Assembly: GCA_048569615.1 (NCBI GenBank)
Contig: JBLIRK010000003.1
Span: forward strand, 1 to 64,000
From: JAYEPK01 sp048569615
GTDB taxonomy: Archaea > Thermoplasmatota > Penumbrarchaeia > Penumbrarchaeales > Penumbrarchaeaceae
Reading direction: 5' to 3'
DNA length: 64,000 nt
Part shown: positions 17,471-24,628 of the stretch, one piece after another
Layout of the letters: every line of letters begins with the position of its first letter
Position numbering within the stretch: the stretch's first letter is position 1
Made by a program: the position numbers and the translations under genes
Notes under the pieces: generated by a model
The model's database searches: none
What the model was told of the DNA's origin: nothing
What the model saw: the letters and a program-made list of their open reading frames with translations, nothing else

Positions 17471-17874
17471 AATTTTTATGCAATATTTATCATGTTAAAT
17501 ATTTTCCTCTCTCGGCCATCCCGGGAATTGCTTCCAAGGACCTCCTGCAACATGGAATGAATAATAAAAGAGATGAAAATTGCTTTTCACTGAGAGGAAT
17601 GTTCCGAGATGTTTCACTTTCCACGAACCCTCCGGTATTGGAGTTTAGATAGGAAATAGAGAACTCCTTTCTTTTGGTATTCATGATCATCACCCTCACA
17701 TGCAGTCAATGCAGAAGCTCTCCTGCACGGAAGATCTCCCTGCGGGGAACAAGGGCCTATTGGCGTTCCGTTTTCGGAGAGATCCGTTGCCCCGATTGCG
17801 GATCGATCATGGAAGAGGTTTGAATTGTCGTAAATAAAGGTACTATTACGAAGTAAAACTTCATCTTCCAACAT
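17471..17874. other. Island tail without recognisable genes
   Basis: About 400 bp. Two overlapping minus-strand frames exist but show no domain, membrane span or ribosome-binding site. The stretch ends where the partial tRNA copy begins. Confidence 0.45.
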
Positions 17875-17899
17875 ATTGGCGGGCCCACGGGGATTCGAA
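17875..17899 (-). repeat. 25-bp copy of the tRNA-Arg 3' end (candidate attachment site)
   Basis: Identical over 25 bp to 18034-18058, covering the encoded CCA, discriminator, acceptor 3' strand and T-loop of the intact tRNA. Beyond it the match breaks down, and the would-be T-stem has two mismatches, so it is not a functional tRNA. Such copies are the usual footprint of tyrosine-recombinase integration at tRNA 3' ends. Confidence 0.75.
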
Positions 17900-17925
17900 T
17901 TCCGCAATATCAAAGATATCGCTCA

Positions 17926-17964
17926 CCTTGAAACCCTCAGATAGAGAGACTTCAGGTTTCAAGG
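17926..17964. repeat. 10-bp perfect inverted repeat
   Basis: CCTTGAAACC at 17926-17935 pairs with GGTTTCAAGG at 17955-17964 across a 19-nt loop, between the tRNA fragment and the intact tRNA. It is followed by a T-arm-like GGGTTCGAATCC on the plus strand. Function unknown; it could be an RNA hairpin or a recombinase arm site. Confidence 0.4.
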
Positions 17965-18035
17965 CCCGAGGGTTCGAATCCATGGAACCGTGGGAATATT
18001 ATCTCATTTCTAATATCGATGATATTCGATAACAT

Positions 18036-18112
18036 TGGCGGGCCCACGGGGATTCGAACCCCGGTGTGAAGCTCCGGAGGCTTCCAGGATATCCAGGCTA
18101 CCTCATGGGCCC
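18036..18112 (-). tRNA. tRNA-Arg(CCG)
   Basis: 77 nt including an encoded CCA. Acceptor stem GGGCCCA/TGGGCCC is perfect, the anticodon stem is GAAGC/GCTTC around loop CTCCGGA (anticodon CCG, codon CGG), and the T-arm is CGGGG-TTCGAAT-CCCCG. The D-arm is AGG...CCT. The discriminator is G. A TATA box sits about 30 nt upstream. The gene borders the AT-rich island and has partial copies on both sides. Confidence 0.93.
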
Positions 18113-18140
18113 ATGGTTTATAGACCGAATGAAATGAGGG

Positions 18141-18150
18141 GTATAAACCT
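18141..18150 (-). promoter_or_regulatory. TATA box for tRNA-Arg
   Basis: Minus strand AGGTTTATAC centred about 33 nt upstream of the tRNA 5' end. Confidence 0.45.
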
Positions 18151-18249
18151 TTGTCTTAGGCTGGATATACGACCGAAAGGAAGGGGGGGAATCGGGGATT
18201 ACACTTCGACGGAATTCGAAGAATGAAGGAGAAGATGCGGATGCTCACC

Positions 18250-18274
18250 CTGTTTCTCTCGGGGAGAGAAACAG
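18250..18274. repeat. 11-bp perfect hairpin beside the tRNA 5' fragment
   Basis: CTGTTTCTCTC and GAGAGAAACAG flank a GGG loop (plus strand). It lies between the S27Ae stop and tRNA-Arg, so it may act as a transcription terminator for the S27Ae operon or be part of a decayed tRNA copy. Confidence 0.5.
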
Positions 18275-18282
18275 CAGGAGAG

Positions 18283-18302
18283 CCAGGCTACCTCATGGGC
18301 CC
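18283..18302 (-). repeat. 20-bp copy of the tRNA-Arg 5' end
   Basis: Identical to 18093-18112 (acceptor 5' strand to D-loop); weaker similarity continues to the end of the D-arm (TCCT). It lies 14 bp from the S27Ae stop. Together with the 3' copy at 17875 it brackets the intact tRNA. Confidence 0.7.
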
Positions 18303-18316
18303 CATAAGAAAACGAT

Positions 18317-18469
18317 CTACTCCTTGTTCTTGAACTCGGTGTAACCGCACTTGCCGCATGAGAGCCTGTCGGGGTGCTCCGCCATGAAGGCGCCCTCGCA
18401 CTTGGGGCAGAACTTCTTCTTTCTCTCGATCTTCTCGTCCTTTATGTCGTAGAGCTCGTGTCCCTTCAT
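18317..18469 (-). CDS. rps27ae: Ribosomal protein S27Ae
   Basis: 50 aa. MKGHELYDIKDEK is followed by a zinc ribbon, CPKC and CGKC (CPKCEGAFMAEH, RLSCGKCGYTEF), matching archaeal S27Ae (eS31) in size and motif. The start overlaps the S24e stop as ATGA, so the two small-subunit proteins are translationally coupled. kae1/bud32, which often follow this pair in archaea, are absent; the tRNA and island lie there instead. Confidence 0.95.
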   Translation of the reverse strand: MKGHELYDIKDEKIERKKKFCPKCEGAFMAEHPDRLSCGKCGYTEFKNKE

Positions 18470-18786
18470 CCCTCGCCCTCCTTCTTCTTCTTGGGCTCTT
18501 CCCAGAGACCGTTCCGCTTGAGCATGTGCACCGCCTCGATCTCCCTGGCCTTCTCGATGGACTTGTAAACCTTGACGAAGATCATCGTCTCGTCCTTTCC
18601 GAAATGCGTCTCCATCGAATCAACGATCACGACCTCTTTTTTCAGGCCGAGATTCTCTCTCATGGCATCCGAAAGCGCCTTCCTTCCCGGTGTGGTCTCC
18701 TTGGGATGCTTGATCCTTGCCTTTACCTCGGTCCTTTCGAGAAGAAGATTATCGTGCTTCTCCAAAACATCTATCTCCATACCCAT
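18466..18786 (-). CDS. rps24e: Ribosomal protein S24e
   Basis: 106 aa from ATG 18786, whose A is the last base of the upstream stop (TGATG). An alternative ATG at 18780 gives MEIDV. The family blocks LLLERTEVKARIKHPKETTP, MRENLGLKKEVVIVDSMET and GKDETMIFVKVYKSIEKA (ending KAREIE) are all present, followed by a Lys/Glu-rich tail. It sits between dephospho-CoA kinase and S27Ae in a conserved archaeal order. Confidence 0.95.
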   Translation of the reverse strand: MGMEIDVLEKHDNLLLERTEVKARIKHPKETTPGRKALSDAMRENLGLKKEVVIVDSMETHFGKDETMIFVKVYKSIEKAREIEAVHMLKRNGLWEEPKKKKEGEG

Positions 18787-19313
18787 CAAACCTCCATTTC
18801 CTGGAGCATTTCCTCGACTTTGCTCTTGATATCCTTGTCTATCCTTACAACCACAAGGCCGGCATCGGGTTGGCCGTATACCACCGTGCCCCCTTCCGGT
18901 AGCAGGGATATTGCAGCCAGTGTGGACAGGTCCTCTTCACCATCCACTTCGATGAGTATCGGTCCTTCGACCTCCTCACCCTGAACGGTGATGATCCTTA
19001 TCGCCTCCTCGATGGCCATGAAGAGCTCCCCGCCGAGCATGCCGGCCGGGTTCTTCACTTTGACCGTCTTCGCCGGCTTCACCATGAGGGTAGGGATCTC
19101 CTTGCCCCTCTTCGTGTGGTTGTCCACCAGGATCAAACTTGGAACGTAACCCATCTTCGTCATTACCGAAGCTGTGACATCGCCGACTATCACCAGGGGG
19201 TCCTTGATAAGCAGATCCATCCTTGCCCTGGTCCTCTCCTCGTTTGGAACAAGCTCACCCAGAGGTGTCTTGAGGACGAGGCGGAGGTGGTCAGTCAGCA
19301 TGTAAAGCATCAT
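18786..19313 (-). CDS. GTP-dependent dephospho-CoA kinase (DUF359)
   Basis: 175 aa from ATG 19313, just after the Spt4 stop. DUF359 proteins phosphorylate dephospho-CoA with GTP in the last step of archaeal CoA synthesis. Visible are LRLVLKTPLGELVPNEE, VIVGDVTASVM, SLILVDNHTKRG, VKNPAGMLGGELFMAIEEAI, ILIEVDGEEDLSTLAAI and GGTVVYGQPDAGLVVV, the conserved family blocks including the DxxT and GxEDL motifs. Its place between spt4 and S24e is the common archaeal arrangement, so the product is CoA-related while the operon is transcription and translation. Confidence 0.93.
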   Translation of the reverse strand: MMLYMLTDHLRLVLKTPLGELVPNEERTRARMDLLIKDPLVIVGDVTASVMTKMGYVPSLILVDNHTKRGKEIPTLMVKPAKTVKVKNPAGMLGGELFMAIEEAIRIITVQGEEVEGPILIEVDGEEDLSTLAAISLLPEGGTVVYGQPDAGLVVVRIDKDIKSKVEEMLQEMEV

Positions 19314-19314
19314 T

Positions 19315-19500
19315 TCACCTGACCTTGAGAGCATATTTGCCATTGGCCCTGATGCCCATATGCTCCGCAACCTCGGAATGCTCCCAATCGAGAACTACCA
19401 CCATGCCCTGCCATTCCTTGGAAAGCTCTCCGTCGCAGAGGGGGCATTTTTCCTGGTCCGTTAGGAACATACATTTCTTGCAGGCAAGCATATTGATCAC
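19315..19500 (-). CDS. spt4: Transcription elongation factor Spt4 (RpoE'')
   Basis: 61 aa. A zinc site of two CxxC pairs (CKKC and CPLC in ACKKCMFL and KCPLCDGE) and the core EWQGMVVVLDWEHSEVAEHMG identify Spt4, the partner of Spt5 on the RNA polymerase clamp. It overlaps rpo7 by 4 bp. Confidence 0.95.
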   Translation of the reverse strand: MINMLACKKCMFLTDQEKCPLCDGELSKEWQGMVVVLDWEHSEVAEHMGIRANGKYALKVR

Positions 19501-20090
19501 TTCTTTTTCTTCTTGGGGGCCACTTCACCTTCCGGATTGGACCTCTCCCTGTACTCCTCATCGAGCCAATCGATCTTTCCTAGACCGGCCTGCCTCATCG
19601 TCAGGCCGATCCTGCTCTCCCTTGGAGACCTTTCGTTCATGGACATCGACACAATCCTGGCCCTGACCTTGTCGCCGACCCTCAGATCGCGCTTGCTCTC
19701 CTTTCCCACAAGCCTCATGTTTCCCAGGTCCACGTCAATATGGTCGTCCATTACCTGGCTTATGTGCACGAGCCCGTCAAGAGGTCCGAAGCGCACGAAG
19801 GCTCCGAACTTCAATATCTCAACGACCGTTCCCTCCACGACCTCGTGAAGATGCGGCTGGAACGCAAGGGCCTTGAACTTCACTCTCTGAAAGATGGCAC
19901 CGTCACCGTGCACTATCCTCCCCTCGCCGAGCCTCCGGACATCGGTGGCGTCTATGACCAACCTGTTCAGGTTGTCCATCCTGCCCTCGAAATTCCTCCG
20001 GGTCAGGTAATCCGCCACTAGGTCGAGGTCCTGCCCGAGGTAATGGGGAGGTATGCGGATGACATCCTCGCGCTGTATCATCTTGTACAT
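19497..20090 (-). CDS. rpo7: RNA polymerase subunit Rpo7 (E')
   Basis: 197 aa. The N-terminal RNP-like domain starts MYKMIQREDVIRIPP, and GRIVHGDGAIFQRVKFKALA is highly conserved. An S1-type OB fold follows (VVEGTVVEILKFGAFVRFG, GLVHISQVMDD), then GDKVRARIVSMSMN and a Lys tail. With Rpo4 it forms the stalk that aids open-complex formation and binds nascent RNA. First gene of the rpo7-spt4-DPCK-S24e-S27Ae operon. Confidence 0.97.
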   Translation of the reverse strand: MYKMIQREDVIRIPPHYLGQDLDLVADYLTRRNFEGRMDNLNRLVIDATDVRRLGEGRIVHGDGAIFQRVKFKALAFQPHLHEVVEGTVVEILKFGAFVRFGPLDGLVHISQVMDDHIDVDLGNMRLVGKESKRDLRVGDKVRARIVSMSMNERSPRESRIGLTMRQAGLGKIDWLDEEYRERSNPEGEVAPKKKKK

Positions 20091-20140
20091 CTCAGATCAC
20101 CATTCTTGTGGGACGCCCGTACCCGGATATCCATGATACA

Positions 20141-20150
20141 TTTATATAGG
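20141..20150 (-). promoter_or_regulatory. TATA box for the rpo7 operon
   Basis: Minus-strand CCTATATAAA about 51-60 nt upstream of the rpo7 ATG, predicting a leader of about 25 nt. The 128-bp gap to dys makes this an independent operon. Confidence 0.5.
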
Positions 20151-20218
20151 TACAGGGCTGGGAGGGGGGTTAAAATCCTTCTCCTTTATATTTATTCCTA
20201 CAGGCCAGGAACCGGCTT

Positions 20219-21280
20219 TCAGAGACCGAGAAGCCTGTCCCCGTCCCATTTGAAATCGGGACCTCTTCGATCCTTCCAGTTCCTGCCTTCCATTACGGCA
20301 CCGGCTATGAGAGGCAGGGCAACCGAGAGCTCCACATGCACCATGGCATGGGTCGCCTCCGCATCGATCTTCCCCCAGGACTGGGCCTCCCCGAGTGTTG
20401 ATCCGGAAAGCCCTCCCCATTCCGCGCGGTCCATTGTTATCTGGAAGGCGTATTCATGACCGTCCTGGTCGCCGTATAGCATGTCAGCCATCACGATGGC
20501 GTCGTTTATGTAGTTCTTGGGGACACCACCCCCGAGGTAAACCGCTCCCGTGGCAGGGGACATGTGGACTATCTGGGCTATCTCGTAATTGTCCCGGATG
20601 GTGTCGAGGTGGAAGAGGGAGGGCATGTCAGCTCCGTTATCCCTGAGCCTCTTATACGCAGTTGAAAGACCTATTCCGATGGATGAATCCGCTATTGCGG
20701 GGCAGTAAATCGGGACATTCTTCCTGTAGGCAGCTCCAAGAATGGAATCCCCGTCATCCCCGCACCTCTCGCCCAGGATGGAGAGGAACTCCCTCGTGGA
20801 GTATTTCCTGGGCTCCATTTTCTCCATTATCCTTCCGATGTTGACATCTGTCTCCCTGAACTTGTCCTCATCCACGTAGGTGTCGTATATCCTGTCTATC
20901 ATGTATGAGTGCAGCAGGACGTCATCGGAATTCGGATCCCCCTTGTAATGCCTGTATCCCATGGACTGATAGAAATCCTGATAGACAACGGCTCCGGTGG
21001 TTGTGATAACATCAACGAGCCTTGCCTCGATCATCTGGGCGATGAGCTTCCTGAGACCCGCTGCCACCAGGGCTCCTGACATCCCCATGAGCACGGTATG
21101 GCTGCCGTCCCTGTCGGTCATCTTCCTGAATATGTCCACGCACTGTGAGAGCCTCCTTGCCTGGAAGGAGGTCTTCGAAAAATCCTCCACGAGCTCCCCT
21201 ATCGATGTCTTCTTTGACAGGTCCAGCATCTCGATGGGGGACCTTAGGAGTTCCTGTCTTGAAGGAACTTTATCGGACAT
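20219..21280 (-). CDS. dys: Deoxyhypusine synthase
   Basis: 353 aa. Transfers the aminobutyl group of spermidine to a lysine of aIF5A using NAD. Family blocks: FQARRLSQCVDIFRKM, GMSGALVAAGLRKLI, DVITTTGAVVYQDF, PIYCPAIADSSIG, LGGGVPKNYIND and the catalytic SWGKI with the enzyme-intermediate Lys near residue 304, then the acidic/aromatic tail. Complete length. It follows pdaD after 15 bp with GGGGGAGA as ribosome-binding site, linking polyamine supply and hypusine formation in one transcript. Confidence 0.95.
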   Translation of the reverse strand: MSDKVPSRQELLRSPIEMLDLSKKTSIGELVEDFSKTSFQARRLSQCVDIFRKMTDRDGSHTVLMGMSGALVAAGLRKLIAQMIEARLVDVITTTGAVVYQDFYQSMGYRHYKGDPNSDDVLLHSYMIDRIYDTYVDEDKFRETDVNIGRIMEKMEPRKYSTREFLSILGERCGDDGDSILGAAYRKNVPIYCPAIADSSIGIGLSTAYKRLRDNGADMPSLFHLDTIRDNYEIAQIVHMSPATGAVYLGGGVPKNYINDAIVMADMLYGDQDGHEYAFQITMDRAEWGGLSGSTLGEAQSWGKIDAEATHAMVHVELSVALPLIAGAVMEGRNWKDRRGPDFKWDGDRLLGL

Positions 21281-21295
21281 TCTATCTCCCCCGCT

Positions 21296-21856
21296 CTAAG
21301 GAACGAACACGGCAGCGGCCAGCACCGTTGTCCATCTTCCCTGGTCATCGACCTCCGCATAGGAGGTTATATTCTGGGTCTGGACGATCCTGCCGTCAAT
21401 CTTGAATATCTCCCTCTTCTCATCGTAGTTAGAATCTATGTCGAACTGTATGCCCAGTGTCGAGGCGAGCATCTCGGCGGCAAGGTCCTCCGCATAATCC
21501 CCCGCTGTTTTTGCGGCCTGGCCGAATGAATGATGCTCGGAAAGATAGCCGTGCTGCTCCCGGTCCTGCGGTATGGCTATCCCTATGGATGCCGCCAGTC
21601 TCCTTCCCGGTTCGTTGTCTTCGGCCCTGCTCATAACGCAGAAGACCACCTGTCCGGGATTGAGATTGTTGAGCCCGGAATCCCTCTCCATTATCTCGCA
21701 TCCCGGAGGGAAAATGGAAGAGACATGGACCAGGTTGAACTTCTCTATCCCCGCATCCCTCAAGGCCAGCTCGAAGCTGGCGAGCTTCTCCCTGTGCCTT
21801 CCCACACCGGAGGTCAGGAAGAGCCGTTCAGGCGTGAAACCAGATTGTTGAATCAT
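21296..21856 (-). CDS. pdaD: Pyruvoyl-dependent arginine decarboxylase proenzyme
   Basis: 186 aa. Converts arginine to agmatine, the first step of archaeal polyamine synthesis. The self-cleavage site is VHVSSIFPPG, with Ser46-Ser47 as the expected scissile pair (Ser47 becomes the pyruvoyl group). Further blocks are GQVVFCVMSRAEDNEPGRRL, EHHSFGQAAKTAGDYAEDLA and the C-terminal AEVDDQGRWTTVLAAAVF. Size matches the family. A T-rich leader without clear ribosome-binding site precedes it; dys follows. Confidence 0.95.
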   Translation of the reverse strand: MIQQSGFTPERLFLTSGVGRHREKLASFELALRDAGIEKFNLVHVSSIFPPGCEIMERDSGLNNLNPGQVVFCVMSRAEDNEPGRRLAASIGIAIPQDREQHGYLSEHHSFGQAAKTAGDYAEDLAAEMLASTLGIQFDIDSNYDEKREIFKIDGRIVQTQNITSYAEVDDQGRWTTVLAAAVFVP

Positions 21857-21963
21857 GGTGGAGTGATAAAAATCACTTGTATTTAAACCACATGGATGAC
21901 CGCGGTTCCCTTCATTCGAGCCGTCTTAATTATGAGAAATAATGCATTTCCGGTGGGACTATT

Positions 21964-21974
21964 CTTATATATAA
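21964..21974 (+). promoter_or_regulatory. TATA box for the L10e operon
   Basis: CTTATATATAA lies about 60-70 nt upstream of the L10e ATG at 22034. Confidence 0.45.
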
Positions 21975-22033
21975 CTTCTTTATTAGCGGGTGCACACGGG
22001 ACAGGCCTGATACTGTCCAGGCAGGTGAGCTAA

Positions 22034-22537
22034 ATGGCAAGAAAACCCAACAGGATGTACCGCCAGATAAGGGGACAGGCCTTCACAAGGAAGGAATACA
22101 CCGGCGGCATTCCGGCCCCAAGGATCAACCAGTTCGTAATGGGGAACAGGACGGGTGAATTCGCTCTGACCTATCATTTGATCGTGAAGGAATCATGCCA
22201 GATCAGGCACACTGCGCTCGAGGCAGCCCGTATCGCCGCCAACAAGTTCATCTCCAAGAAGGCCGGCTCCCAGAATTATAAGCTCATCGTCAGGGTTTAT
22301 CCCCACCAGATCCTCAGGGAGAACAAGCAGGCCACAGGGGCTGGTGCCGACAGGGTATCACAGGGAATGAGGAAATCCTTCGGCAAGAATGTGGGAACCG
22401 CCGCCAGGGTCCAATCGGGTCAGGAGGTCATGACCATACATGTCCCCTCCAACATGGAGCTGCAGGCGAAGATCGCCCTTCAGAAGGCATCCCAGAAGCT
22501 CCCGTCTCCGGTTCAGATCGTGAAGGAGAACCAGTAG
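22034..22537 (+). CDS. rpl10e: Ribosomal protein L10e (uL16)
   Basis: 167 aa. MARKPNRMYRQIRGQAFTRK, TYHLIVKESCQIRHTALEAA (followed by RIAANK), LIVRVYPHQILRENK and GMRKSFGKNVGTAARVQSGQ are conserved L10e blocks. It binds 23S rRNA near the tRNA acceptor path. First gene of a plus-strand run with DUF5749, pth2, DUF99 and ribK, all separated by small gaps; GGTGAGCTAA is the ribosome-binding region. Confidence 0.97.
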   Translation: MARKPNRMYRQIRGQAFTRKEYTGGIPAPRINQFVMGNRTGEFALTYHLIVKESCQIRHTALEAARIAANKFISKKAGSQNYKLIVRVYPHQILRENKQATGAGADRVSQGMRKSFGKNVGTAARVQSGQEVMTIHVPSNMELQAKIALQKASQKLPSPVQIVKENQ

Positions 22538-22603
22538 GGACACCCTAGCTCCCACTGCAATTCGGCGGAAATGGTTTTATTGGGCGACCGCACTCCCAAT
22601 GCG

Positions 22604-22894
22604 ATGCCTAGGAAGAAGAGCATCCCGGAGCTTAGCGATGCGGAGGCAAAGGATTTCCGAGACGATATGCTATCCCTGTTCGTAAGGGACGATGGCGGAA
22701 AGGTGGTCGGAGAAACCATAGGTTTCGACGGCAATCATTTGATCCTGAAGATGGAGGACCGTTTCTTCAAGATTCCCATATCCGCAGTTGAAAAGGCTGA
22801 AGGATCCCTTGTCGTCAAGAAAAGGATAGACTGGAAGAAGGCGGGCAAGATGGGGGAGAAATGGAGGAAGAAGGAGCTGGACCCGCTTTACTGA
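22604..22894 (+). CDS. DUF5749-like small basic protein
   Basis: 96 aa from ATG 22604 (an earlier in-frame ATG at 22571 would add 11 residues lacking conservation features). FRDDMLSLFVRDDGGKVVGE, DGNHLILKMEDRFFKIPISA and SLVVKKRIDWKKAG suggest a small PRC/SH3-like beta barrel with a basic tail. It resembles the archaeal DUF5749 beta-barrel proteins, of unknown role. Ten bp separate it from pth2, so a translation-related role is a fair guess from context only. Confidence 0.7.
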   Translation: MPRKKSIPELSDAEAKDFRDDMLSLFVRDDGGKVVGETIGFDGNHLILKMEDRFFKIPISAVEKAEGSLVVKKRIDWKKAGKMGEKWRKKELDPLY

Positions 22895-22903
22895 GGTGAG
22901 AAC

Positions 22904-23272
22904 ATGGCCGAAGAAGGATTCAAGAACAAGATGGTCATAGTTGCAAGGACGGATCTGAAGCTCTCCCCGGGCAAGCTTGCGGTCCAGGTGGCCCATGCCG
23001 CCGTCAACTGCGCTTTTCACTGCAAGAAGGAGAGACCCAGATGGTTCAGGGCATGGGAGGACGAGGGGCAGAAGAAAGTGGTTGTGAAAGCGGCCTCGAC
23101 CAGGGAGCTCTTCGAGCTCAAGACTATTGCCCAGGGGCTGAATCTGAGCACCTCCCTGGTGCAGGATGCGGGTCTTACGGAGGTCGCTCCCGGAACAATA
23201 ACCTGCCTCGGGATAGGGCCAGGTCCCGCTCCGGAGGTTGACAAGGTCACTGGAGGGCTTCCCCTCCTTTGA
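22904..23272 (+). CDS. pth2: Peptidyl-tRNA hydrolase (Pth2 type)
   Basis: 122 aa. Releases tRNA from stalled peptidyl-tRNA. KMVIVARTDLKLSPGKLAVQ followed by VAHAA, then VVKAASTRELFELKTIA, VQDAGLTEVAPGTITCLGIG and the C-terminal DKVTGGLPLL are the Pth2 signature, complete and of standard length. Ribosome-binding site GAGGTGAG precedes the ATG. Confidence 0.97.
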   Translation: MAEEGFKNKMVIVARTDLKLSPGKLAVQVAHAAVNCAFHCKKERPRWFRAWEDEGQKKVVVKAASTRELFELKTIAQGLNLSTSLVQDAGLTEVAPGTITCLGIGPGPAPEVDKVTGGLPLL

Positions 23273-23281
23273 GGTGCTCAA

Positions 23282-23842
23282 ATGGCTACATGGCCCTTGA
23301 AGAAGGAGGCCCGTGTGGCGGGCATCGACGATGGCCGATATGAGAAAGGATCGGAGCAAACTCCAGTAGTTATGACCGTGTACAGGCTTGACGGGAGGAT
23401 AGAGGGGCTGCTAAAGGGAAGCATTACAACGGACGGCGATGATTCCTCGAGGGTGATAGCGGAGATGCTGAATGAGAGCCGGTTCATGGACCAGGTGCGC
23501 TGCATTATCTCGGACGGAGCATGCCTGGGAGGCTTCAATGTGCTGGACATGGACGACCTTTTCGGCAGGACATCGCTCCCGGTGATAACGGCATCCGACG
23601 AGAGGCCGGATACACCTTCGATAATGGAGGCCTTGAAGGAGAACTTCGGGGATTGGAGGCGAAGGCTCGGGATCATCGAGTCTCATGAACCCTGTCCGAT
23701 AGAGCTCCCCGATGGTATCTGCTATATACGGGTAAAGGGTATTTCCAAGGAGTTCGCAAGCGATACGGTGAGGAGGGCGACGCTTCAGGGAAGGACACCC
23801 GAGCCGGTAAGAATCTCACACATTGTCGCCTCCCTGCTATGA
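23282..23842 (+). CDS. DUF99 family protein
   Basis: 186 aa. KKEARVAGIDDGRYEKG, VVMTVYRLDGRIEGLLKGSI, IISDGACLGGFNVLDMDDL and LPVITASDERPDTPSI match the DUF99 family, predicted to share the endonuclease V/RNase H-like fold with acidic residues at the end of beta-1 (IDDG). No activity is established. It is tightly spaced (9 bp) after pth2 and 15 bp before ribK. Confidence 0.88.
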   Translation: MATWPLKKEARVAGIDDGRYEKGSEQTPVVMTVYRLDGRIEGLLKGSITTDGDDSSRVIAEMLNESRFMDQVRCIISDGACLGGFNVLDMDDLFGRTSLPVITASDERPDTPSIMEALKENFGDWRRRLGIIESHEPCPIELPDGICYIRVKGISKEFASDTVRRATLQGRTPEPVRISHIVASLL

Positions 23843-23857
23843 ACGAGGGTGATGGAA

Positions 23858-24532
23858 ATGGATGACAGGTTGATCCTTCTGAAGCTCTCCCAACTCGGGG
23901 CAATAGAGAGGTTCATAGACCTCACAACCGACAAGCTGGGAGTGATCCTTGAAACAAGCCAGCAATCGGCTTCGCTCTACCTGAAAAGGCTTGAATCGAG
24001 GGGATTCATAGAGAGAATTAGGAAGAGGAACGGCTCGGCTGTGAGGATAACCCGCGAGGGTCTGGAACAGCTATTGGGGCTCTACGGACAGCTCAAGGCG
24101 ATATTCGATACTTCACGGGAGATCCGTGTCAGAGGCACGATCACGAAGGGGCTGGGGGAGGGGGCCTATTATCTATCCCAGAAGAGGTACAAGGACCAGC
24201 TTAAGCATTACTTCGACATGGAGCCTTTCGAAGGGACACTCAACATCAAGCTGTCCATCAGGGATTCTCCTGTCCTCGACCTGCTCAAAAAGGGGACCGG
24301 TATCAAGATCGAGGGTTTCGTATCCGACGGCAGGTCCTTCGGGAGCTGCATCTGCTATCCCTGCAGGATAAACAATGTAAAAGGAGCGATCATGATCCCG
24401 AACAGGACCCTGCACGTGGGGACGCTGGAGGTCGTGTCCGACAAGAGATTGAGGGATGAGCTGGGACTCAAGGACGGGGACCAGGTGGAGATCTCCATCA
24501 CCTTCCCGCTGGAGATGGAAAAGGATCAATAG
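23858..24532 (+). CDS. ribK: CTP-dependent riboflavin kinase with winged-helix domain
   Basis: 224 aa from ATG 23858, the one best spaced from GAGGGTGA; GTG 23849 and ATG 23852 are alternatives. Residues 1-85 are a winged helix (QQSASLYLKRLESRGFIERI). The DUF120 kinase domain carries RGTITKGLGEGAYYLSQKRY, FEGTLNIKL, FGSCICYPCRINN, AIMIPNRTLH and LRDELGLKDGDQVEI. It makes FMN using CTP. The HTH-kinase fusion is seen in many Euryarchaeota and may let the protein regulate riboflavin genes. Confidence 0.93.
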   Translation: MDDRLILLKLSQLGAIERFIDLTTDKLGVILETSQQSASLYLKRLESRGFIERIRKRNGSAVRITREGLEQLLGLYGQLKAIFDTSREIRVRGTITKGLGEGAYYLSQKRYKDQLKHYFDMEPFEGTLNIKLSIRDSPVLDLLKKGTGIKIEGFVSDGRSFGSCICYPCRINNVKGAIMIPNRTLHVGTLEVVSDKRLRDELGLKDGDQVEISITFPLEMEKDQ

Positions 24533-24628
24533 GATGTGACACCGGAAAAATCATAGTTAAGGCGCTTAACCCTCTTTCCCCTTCTTCATGTAAGATCATA
24601 GGAGGTGTCGGATCCGATTTGAACAGGG

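Noticed and set aside
17614..17913. Minus-strand 99-aa frame next to the tRNA fragment
   Set aside because: Its start lies in the tRNA-derived repeat region and it has no recognisable feature.
17945..17985. Possible second tRNA on the plus strand (GGGTTCGAATCC)
   Set aside because: The T-stem has mismatches and no acceptor or anticodon stem can be built upstream.
18035..18226. Plus-strand 63-aa frame beginning MAGPRGFEPR
   Set aside because: It is the complement of tRNA-Arg; GPRGFEPR peptides are a known artefact of translating tRNA T-arms.
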